DNA from: Oscillospiraceae bacterium
Lineage (GTDB): Bacteria > Bacillota > Clostridia > Oscillospirales > Oscillospiraceae
Reading direction: 5' to 3'
Length of the DNA stretch: 64,000 bases
Assembly (NCBI GenBank): GCA_902778115.1
Contig: CACYWG010000008.1
Location: 1-64,000 of the forward strand
In this document: positions 58,624 through 64,000 of the stretch, piece after piece
Layout: every line of letters begins with the position of its first letter
How positions within the stretch are numbered: position 1 is the first letter of the stretch
Notes under the pieces: model-generated
Told to the model about the DNA's origin: nothing
Database searches by the model: none
Seen by the model: only the letters and a program-made list of their open reading frames with translations
Translations under genes and position numbers: made by a program

Positions 58624-59091
58624 ATGCGCCATGCGATGAAAAACAAAACCGTGCAGGACGGCATTGCCGTGCTGCTGCTGGCGCTGGCGCTCGGTGTTCG
58701 GAGCCTGATCGGCTTCCTTTCGACCGGCCAGCGGACCGCGTGGATCCTGTCTCCCTGGCTGTTTCCGCTGCTGCTGGCGCTGATAGGACTGCCGCTGGCC
58801 GCCGCGCTGCTGCGGCGGGCTTGGCGCGAGAGCGGCCTCGAAGCAGACGAAGCAGTGCCGGCCGTCTCCGCCCCGGGGCAGCGCCGGATGGCCGCCCTCG
58901 TGCTGCTGACCGCCGCTTACCTCGTCCTGATGGGGCCCATCCGCTTCGTCCCGGCCACGATGCTGTACCTGGCGGCGCTGATCCGGCTGCTGGGCGAGCG
59001 CCGCCGGGGGATGATCGCCGCCGTTGCCGTCCTGACGCCGCTGGCCCTGTACGCGCTCTTTGTGCTCGCACTGAGCGTGCGCCTGCCTTAG
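58624..59091 (+). CDS. tctB: Tripartite tricarboxylate transporter small membrane subunit
   Basis: 155-residue TctB with four transmembrane helices (AVLLLALALGVRSLIGFL, WLFPLLLALIGLPLAAALL and two C-terminal helices). Typical position between the binding protein and the large subunit. RBS AAAGGAGG before ATG 58624. Sequence conservation in TctB is low, so context carries much of the call. Confidence 0.88.
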   Translation: MRHAMKNKTVQDGIAVLLLALALGVRSLIGFLSTGQRTAWILSPWLFPLLLALIGLPLAAALLRRAWRESGLEADEAVPAVSAPGQRRMAALVLLTAAYLVLMGPIRFVPATMLYLAALIRLLGERRRGMIAAVAVLTPLALYALFVLALSVRLP

Positions 59092-59101
59092 GAGGTTCGC
59101 C

Positions 59102-60598
59102 ATGGAGCTGATACAGGGAATGCTTCCTTATCTGAGCAGCCCGCGATTTATCCTGCTGTGCCTGGCCGGCGCGGTGGCGGGCCTCTTTGTCGGGGCCATC
59201 CCGGGCCTGTCCGTCTCGATGGCAACGGCGCTGCTCGTCTCCATCACCTATACCTGGAGCGCCACCGATGCGATGGCGGCCATTATGGGAGTCTATGTGG
59301 TGGGCGTGTTTTCCGGCGCGGTATCCGCCATTTTGCTCAACATCCCCGGCGCGCCCTCCAGCGTGGTCACCACGCTCGACGGTTATCCGATGGCCCGGCG
59401 GGGCGAAGCCTACCGGGCGCTGCTGTACGCGACGGTCTATTCCTTCGTCGGCAGCCTGTTCGGCCTGCTGGCGCTCGGCCTGCTCGCCAGACCGATGACG
59501 GCGCTGGCGCTGCGCTTTCAGCCGATGGATTACTTCCTGCTTGCCCTGTTCGGACTGAGCACCGTCGGCGGGCTCAGCGCAAAAAGCTATGCCAAGGGGC
59601 TCGTCAGCGCGCTGCTGGGCGTATTCCTCGCGCTCATCGGCCTCGACAGCGTGCTCGGCACGCCGCGGCTGACCTTCGGCATCCAGAACCTGAAGGCCGG
59701 CATCCCGACAGTGCCCGCACTGGTCGGCCTGTTCGGCTTCGCTGAGGTGCTCACCGCCGTGGCGGAGGGAGAAGCGGAGCATCAGCCCGGCCGCCTCCAG
59801 AAAGAACGCGTTCCTCTCAGAACGCTGCTGCGCGAATTCTGGCGCTCGCTGGTTTACTGCACGATCGGCACCGTCGTCGGCGCTCTGCCCGGTGCGGGTA
59901 CGCCCGTCGCCTCCGTCCTCGCCTACGGGGAAGCCCGACGCATCGTGAAAAAGCCCGGCCGTCCCTTCGGCGAGGGCGCGGTGGAGGGCATCGTCGCCAC
60001 CGAGAGCGCCAACAACGCCTGCATCGGCGGCGCGCTGATCCCGATGCTGACCCTCGGCATCCCGGGGGACGCGGTCACGGCGATCCTGCTGTCCGTGTTT
60101 CTCATCCACGGGCTGCAGCCCGGCCCGACCTTCCTGATGACGGGCGCGGAGAGCTTTTCCGCGATCATGGCCGGAGGCATCCTCGGAAGCCTCTTTCTGC
60201 TGCTGCTCGGACTGCTGCTCGCTCCGCGCATCGGCAGGCTCATTCAGGTCCCCCGGCGGATCCTGCTCCCGATCGTCACGGTGCTCTGTGTGATCGGCGC
60301 CTATGCCTGCCAAACGCGGCTGTTCGACGTCGGCCTCATGCTTTTCTTCGGTCTGCTGGGCTTCCTGCTGCGCAGGCGCGGCTACAGCGTCGCTCCGCTG
60401 ACGCTCGGCCTCGTGCTCGGCGGCATGATGGACGCAAACTTCCGCCGCGCCGTGTCCCTGGCCTCTACGGCGGACAACACGCTGGCGGCGCTTTTCGGCC
60501 GCCCGATCACGCTGATCCTGCTTGCGCTGACGCTCGTCACGCTCGTCGGTAATCTCCCGGCCGTCCGGCGGCGCCTGTCCGGACGCAAGAAGGAATAA
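59102..60598 (+). CDS. tctA: Tripartite tricarboxylate transporter large membrane subunit
   Basis: 498-residue TctA with about eleven transmembrane helices. Signatures are GAIPGLSVSMATALLVSITY near the start, NIPGAPSSVVTTLDGYPMARRG near residue 80, and GALPGAGTPVASVLAYGEARR plus ATESANNACIGGALIPMLTLGIPGD-type motif near 270-320. It uses the ion gradient to import the substrate delivered by TctC. RBS AGGAGG before ATG 59102. Confidence 0.94.
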   Translation: MELIQGMLPYLSSPRFILLCLAGAVAGLFVGAIPGLSVSMATALLVSITYTWSATDAMAAIMGVYVVGVFSGAVSAILLNIPGAPSSVVTTLDGYPMARRGEAYRALLYATVYSFVGSLFGLLALGLLARPMTALALRFQPMDYFLLALFGLSTVGGLSAKSYAKGLVSALLGVFLALIGLDSVLGTPRLTFGIQNLKAGIPTVPALVGLFGFAEVLTAVAEGEAEHQPGRLQKERVPLRTLLREFWRSLVYCTIGTVVGALPGAGTPVASVLAYGEARRIVKKPGRPFGEGAVEGIVATESANNACIGGALIPMLTLGIPGDAVTAILLSVFLIHGLQPGPTFLMTGAESFSAIMAGGILGSLFLLLLGLLLAPRIGRLIQVPRRILLPIVTVLCVIGAYACQTRLFDVGLMLFFGLLGFLLRRRGYSVAPLTLGLVLGGMMDANFRRAVSLASTADNTLAALFGRPITLILLALTLVTLVGNLPAVRRRLSGRKKE

Positions 60599-60600
60599 CA

Positions 60601-60635
60601 AAAAAAGAGCTGTTCGGTTTGAACAGCTCTTTTTT
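60601..60635. terminator. Bidirectional terminator
   Basis: AAAAAAGAGCTGTTC pairs with GAACAGCTCTTTTTT across GGTTT, with T-runs on both strands. It ends tctA and the convergent rubrerythrin gene. Confidence 0.95.
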
Positions 60636-60652
60636 GATTCGCTTTGATGATG

Positions 60653-61222
60653 TTACTTGCCGAAGTAGCGGTCCAGCAGACCCTTAAATGCCTTGCCGTG
60701 GCGGGCCTCGTCGCGGGCCATCTCATGGACGGTGTCGTGGATGGCGTCGAGGTTGTACTTCTTGGCAAGCTTTGCCAGCTCGAACTTGCCGGCGGTGGCG
60801 CCGTTCTCGGCGTCGACGCGCATCTGCAGGTTCTTCTTGGTGCTGTCGGTCAGCACTTCGCCCAGAAGCTCGGCAAACTTGGCGGCGTGCTCGGCCTCTT
60901 CCAGACCGGCCTTTTTCCAGTACTCGCCGATCTCGGGATAGCCCTCGCGCTCGGCCACGCGGGCCATGGCCAGGTACATGCCGACCTCGCTGCACTCGCC
61001 CTCAAAGTTGGAGCGCAGACCGGCGATGATGGTCTCCTTGACGTCCTCGGGCACGTCGGCGCCGAAGACCTTGCCGACGCCCAGCACATGCTCGGCGGCC
61101 CAGCTCAGCTCCTCGGCCTGCAGTGTGAAACGCTCGCCGGGAACCTTGCAGACGGGGCACTTCTCGGGGGGCGTATCGCCCTCATGGACATAACCGCAAA
61201 CGGGGCAAACCCATTTCTTCAT
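60653..61222 (-). CDS. Reverse rubrerythrin
   Basis: 189 residues. N-terminal rubredoxin-like site with Cys6, Cys9, Cys22 and Cys25 (VCPVCG, KCPVCK), then a ferritin-like diiron domain with two ExxH motifs (EEAEHAA and DEARHGK). The rubredoxin domain is at the N-terminus instead of the C-terminus, the reverse order described in Clostridium, where such proteins reduce hydrogen peroxide and oxygen using NADH through partner proteins. RBS AGGAGGG precedes the ATG. Confidence 0.92.
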   Translation of the reverse strand: MKKWVCPVCGYVHEGDTPPEKCPVCKVPGERFTLQAEELSWAAEHVLGVGKVFGADVPEDVKETIIAGLRSNFEGECSEVGMYLAMARVAEREGYPEIGEYWKKAGLEEAEHAAKFAELLGEVLTDSTKKNLQMRVDAENGATAGKFELAKLAKKYNLDAIHDTVHEMARDEARHGKAFKGLLDRYFGK

Positions 61223-61321
61223 CTCAAAACCCTCCTGAAAATATGATAGATAAGGAACTTTTGCGTATCTTTACTTTACCATGACGGAGGGTTTTTGTAA
61301 AGAGAAATCGGCGCGGCGGAC

Positions 61322-62416
61322 TCAGGACTCCGGCACATCGACCAGGTCCAGCAGAGCGGGCGCGGTGGCCTCTCCGAACAGCCGTATCGCGGCCAGCGCC
61401 TCCTGCAGGGTGTTGCCGCTGCTGCCCACCTCGAGGATCAGCGAGCCTGCGCTCAGGTGCTGATTATAGCGCTGCGGCACCAGCTCGACCGGACGCATCA
61501 GCGAGGGATACTTCTGATTGACGGCGTTTTGCAGATACAGCGCCAGCGAGAGGTTGCCGCGCCAGTTCGGGTGCTCCAGACCGCTGGCGTCGCTGCCGCA
61601 GAGGAGCATCACCTGGCTGGCGACCGCGCCGCTCTCCTCGGCCATGATCTTGTAGACCACGCCCTCGCTGCCCAGCGCGTCGCGGTGCATGTCGATGACG
61701 ACGGCGATGTCCGGATGCTCGGCGAGATAGGCTTCGATCGCCGCGCCCGAACGGCCGTAGGAGCCGGTGTAGCTCGGATAGTCGTATACGCCGCGGTCGT
61801 GGAGCACCTGCAGACCGGCCGCCTCATAGATGCCGCACAGCTCGTCGCCGACGCGGATGATGTTGAAGCGCTCGTCCTCGGTGCGGTTGGAGTCGCTGGC
61901 CTCGTAGCGGTCGAGTCCGGCGGGCGTGTAGGCCTCGCTGGAGTGGGTGTGGATGATGAGGATCTGCGGCCCGTCCGCCGGGAGCCGCTGCGGCGGCCCT
62001 TCGGCCAGAATGGCGCCGACGTCCAGCTCATAGCCGGTGCCGTTTCGCACGGTCAGGCCGCCGGTGATGGTGGTGGCGCGGATCTCACTGCCATCGGGCA
62101 GGGGCGTGGGCTCCGGGGGCGGCTCCTCTGCAGGCGTCGGCTCCGGGGCAGGCTCCTCCGCCGGCGTAGGCGTCGGGACGGCGACGGCCTCCGGCGTCTC
62201 CTCCGGCAACGGGGGAAAGGTATGCCGCGGCGCGGGCAGATGCAGCGCGGGGACCGACGATGGCGCAGGAGATGCGCTCGGCTCCGCCAGCTCCACGTTT
62301 TTCATCCGCTCCGCCGCCGAAATCGGCACGGGCGGCAGAGCGCGCTGCGCAGCCCACAGCAGGGCGAGACTCATCGTCGCAAGCAGCAATCCGGCCAGAC
62401 CCTTTCCCCGCCTCAT
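61322..62416 (-). CDS. spoIIP: Stage II sporulation protein P (SpoIIP)
   Basis: 364-residue peptidoglycan hydrolase (amidase and endopeptidase) that drives engulfment with SpoIID and SpoIIM. N-terminal transmembrane helix (about 6-24), a Pro/Glu/Ala-rich spacer to about 115 (PTPTPAEEPAPEPTPAEEP), then the catalytic domain with LIIHTHSSEAYTP near 155, IAVVIDMHRDALGSE near 235 and LILEVGSSGNTLQEAL near 330. ATG 62416 with GGAAAGGCGG upstream; ATG 62452 is an alternative. Confidence 0.92.
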   Translation of the reverse strand: MRRGKGLAGLLLATMSLALLWAAQRALPPVPISAAERMKNVELAEPSASPAPSSVPALHLPAPRHTFPPLPEETPEAVAVPTPTPAEEPAPEPTPAEEPPPEPTPLPDGSEIRATTITGGLTVRNGTGYELDVGAILAEGPPQRLPADGPQILIIHTHSSEAYTPAGLDRYEASDSNRTEDERFNIIRVGDELCGIYEAAGLQVLHDRGVYDYPSYTGSYGRSGAAIEAYLAEHPDIAVVIDMHRDALGSEGVVYKIMAEESGAVASQVMLLCGSDASGLEHPNWRGNLSLALYLQNAVNQKYPSLMRPVELVPQRYNQHLSAGSLILEVGSSGNTLQEALAAIRLFGEATAPALLDLVDVPES

Positions 62417-62507
62417 CACAACACCGCCTTTCCTGCCTTCCATTATCCCCACTGCGGCAAGAAAAAGCGGCGGTATCCTGTCGAGCGCGGCGCTGCGGCT
62501 CCGGCCC

Positions 62508-62536
62508 TTGCATCCGGGGCGGGAATCGGATATAAT
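62508..62536 (+). promoter_or_regulatory. Promoter of the SleB-like gene
   Basis: TTGCAT (62508-62513), 17-bp spacer, consensus TATAAT (62531-62536), 40 bp before the ATG. Confidence 0.75.
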
Positions 62537-62576
62537 ATTGCCGTGCGGCCATCAATGCCGCCGGAGAGGATCTGCG

Positions 62577-63434
62577 ATGAAAACGATCGGGAAACGCGCC
62601 TTGACGCTGCTGCTGGCCGCGGCGCTGCTGCTGGCCTTCGGCGCGGCTTCGGCTTCGGCCAAATCAAGTGAATACCCCTCGGTGCGCGTATACGCGGACG
62701 GCCTGCTGACCGGGCGCGCTTATCGTTACGGAGAGGACGTCTATCTCTCCGTCGGGGACGTCTGCGGCTTTCTCGGGCTTGCCGCTGAGGAAAACTATGA
62801 CCGAACGAGCCACGACCTGAGCCTGACGGCCCCGGGCCTGACGCTGGAGGCGCAGGTCGGGCGCATGTACGTGCAGGTCAACGGGCGCTGGCTGCTCAAT
62901 CCCCGCGGCATCCTGGTAACGGAGGGCAGGGCCTATTTCCCCGTGAATCTGATCGAAAAGATCTTCAATCTGCGCGCCGAGATCTCGGAAGGGAAGGACC
63001 GGCTGGAGCTGAATCTGCGGGAGGCGGTGCTGCTCGAGGGCGGCGAGCACTACTATGAGGAGCGCTTCGGCAGCGAAAACCTGCTCTGGCTCAGCCGGCT
63101 CATCGAGGCGGAGGCCAGCGATCAGCCCTTCGCGGGCAAGGTCGCCGTGGGCAACGTGGTGCTCAACCGCGTGGCCAGCGACAAATTCCCGAACACGATC
63201 TTCGATGTGATCTTTGACACGCAAAACGGCGTGCAGTTTGCGCCGGTCTACGACGGCCGCATCTATAAGGACGCGGGCAGGCTGTCCGTGATCGCCGCCT
63301 GCATCTGCCTGGAGGGCTACCGCATGGCGGGCGACAGCCTGTTTTTCGTCGCACCGGCCCAGACGGACGACAGCTGGCTGAGGGATCATTACGTCTTCGT
63401 CACCTCCATCGGCCAGCACGACTTCTATATGTGA
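62577..63434 (+). CDS. SleB/CwlJ-type cell wall hydrolase with copper-amine-oxidase-like N domain
   Basis: 285 residues. Cleavable signal peptide ending near ASASAKS (residue 28). Residues about 32-140 match the Cu_amine_oxidN1 beta-strand module common in clostridial secreted proteins. The hydrolase_2 domain is C-terminal: LWLSRLIEAEASDQPFAGKV, VAVGNVVLNRVASDKFPNTI, GVQFAPVYDGRI and DDSWLRDHYVFV. The catalytic glutamate is in EAEA. The family includes spore cortex-lytic enzymes, but the vegetative-looking promoter suggests a general role. RBS GAGAGGA. Confidence 0.87.
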   Translation: MKTIGKRALTLLLAAALLLAFGAASASAKSSEYPSVRVYADGLLTGRAYRYGEDVYLSVGDVCGFLGLAAEENYDRTSHDLSLTAPGLTLEAQVGRMYVQVNGRWLLNPRGILVTEGRAYFPVNLIEKIFNLRAEISEGKDRLELNLREAVLLEGGEHYYEERFGSENLLWLSRLIEAEASDQPFAGKVAVGNVVLNRVASDKFPNTIFDVIFDTQNGVQFAPVYDGRIYKDAGRLSVIAACICLEGYRMAGDSLFFVAPAQTDDSWLRDHYVFVTSIGQHDFYM

Positions 63435-63453
63435 GCATCAACAGGAGAAGAGT

Positions 63454-64000
63454 ATGACACTGGAAACATTGCTGCAGGAGGGCTTTGCGGCGCTCGGCCT
63501 GCCGCTGGACGAGACGGCGCTCCGGCGCTACCGGATCTACGCGGACACGCTGGCGGAAAAAAACGCCGTCATGAACCTGACGGCCATCGAGGGCGAGGAG
63601 GACGTCGCCCGTCTGCATTTTCTGGACTGCGCGGCGCTGCTGCAGGGCTTTGATCTGTCCGGCAAAAGCCTGATCGACGTGGGTACCGGCGCGGGCTTTC
63701 CGGGCCTTGCGCTGAAGATCGCCTGCCCTGACCTCCGGCTGACGCTGCTTGACAGCCTGGACAAGCGCATCGGCTTCCTGCGCGAGTGCTGCGAGAAGCT
63801 GGAACTTGCAGATGCGAACTGCGTGCACGCCCGGGCCGAGGAAGCGCCCGCCGAATTCCGCGCGGCCTTTGACGTGGCGACCTCGCGCGCGGTGGCGCGG
63901 CTGCGCGTGCTGTGTGAGCTCTGCCTGCCGCTGGTGAAGAAGGGCGGGCTGTTTCTGGCCATGAAGGGCCCGGACGTCGCCGAGGAGCTGGAGGAGGCGA
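63454..64000 (+). CDS. rsmG: 16S rRNA (guanine(527)-N(7))-methyltransferase RsmG, 3' partial
   Basis: The frame opens at ATG 63454 (RBS CAGGAGAAG) and runs off the window after about 182 codons. KNAVMNLTAIEGEEDVARLHFLD near residue 35 and the SAM-binding loop DVGTGAGFPGLALKIA near 75 are the RsmG (GidB) signatures; SRAVARL near 150 is another. It methylates G527 of 16S rRNA. Confidence 0.93.
   Translation, partial: MTLETLLQEGFAALGLPLDETALRRYRIYADTLAEKNAVMNLTAIEGEEDVARLHFLDCAALLQGFDLSGKSLIDVGTGAGFPGLALKIACPDLRLTLLDSLDKRIGFLRECCEKLELADANCVHARAEEAPAEFRAAFDVATSRAVARLRVLCELCLPLVKKGGLFLAMKGPDVAEELEEA

Overview
The window is a GC-rich chromosomal segment from an endospore-forming Gram-positive anaerobe, most likely a clostridial Oscillospiraceae/Ruminococcaceae-type gut bacterium. 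The support is: sporulation genes (ylbJ, yqfC, yqfD, spoVD-type PBP, pro-sigK, spoIIP, sleB-like), a Bacillus/Clostridium gene order (yqfCD-phoH-ybeY-era-yqzL-recO; rimP-nusA-rnpM-ylxQ-infB-rbfA), HPr with both His15 and Ser46, an Rnf-type complex, a reverse rubrerythrin, and frequent TTG/GTG starts behind strong Shine-Dalgarno sequences. No tRNA, rRNA, CRISPR array, insertion sequence or phage gene was found.

Layout. 1-2244: a broken FAD-dependent oxidoreductase gene and a convergent LysR regulator. 2266-2812: an AT-rich spacer with an 84-bp inverted-repeat element. 2813-8681: sporulation and RNA/ribosome maintenance genes (ylbJ, yqfC, yqfD, phoH, ybeY, era, a small yqzL, recO). 8897-15950: a small membrane protein, mutS2, HPr, uvrC, rsmD, coaD and a coiled-coil protein. 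15967-28454: the division and cell wall cluster (mraZ, rsmH, ftsL, PBP, murE, mraY, ftsW, murG, murA, ftsQ, ftsZ), with a clear promoter and MraZ operator in front. It lacks murC, murD, murF and ftsA. 28535-32583: a YihY-type membrane protein, a His-rich CsoR-type metal sensor, a degenerate NTPase, pro-sigK, chorismate mutase and a VanY-type carboxypeptidase. 32626-41073: the nusA-infB translation operon with an attenuator-like leader, followed by rbfA, nrnA, truB and ribF.

41158-48992 is the most interesting block. It is an apparent nine-gene operon encoding a duplicated lipoprotein, the flavin transferase ApbE, and RnfC, D, G, E and A, followed by a NusG-domain-II protein and a Gx-transporter-family protein. 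RnfB is absent. RnfA and RnfE have lost all four cysteines that in known Rnf/Nqr complexes hold the intramembrane 2Fe-2S cluster. RnfG carries two FMN-binding modules instead of one. It looks like a rebuilt, flavin-based electron conduit to the outside of the membrane, and ribF (FMN/FAD synthesis) lies directly upstream.

49029-60598: an XRE regulator with a seven-fold 15-residue repeat that spaces cysteines exactly 15 residues apart, behind a 145-bp tandem duplication of its own 5' end. Then comes a partner-switching signalling island (STAS protein, SpoIIE/RsbU-type phosphatase, membrane protein, and a STAS-kinase-RsbW triple fusion), two DUF218/YdcF proteins interleaved with a membrane protein, and a tripartite tricarboxylate transporter (TctC, B, A). 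60653-64000: reverse rubrerythrin, spoIIP, a SleB-like hydrolase and the start of rsmG.

Several intergenic spacers carry structured repeats. One pair (12378-12525 and 37795-37955) keeps the same branched fold with compensating base changes. Another pair (8691-8835 and 34291-34407) resembles miniature elements with palindromic ends.
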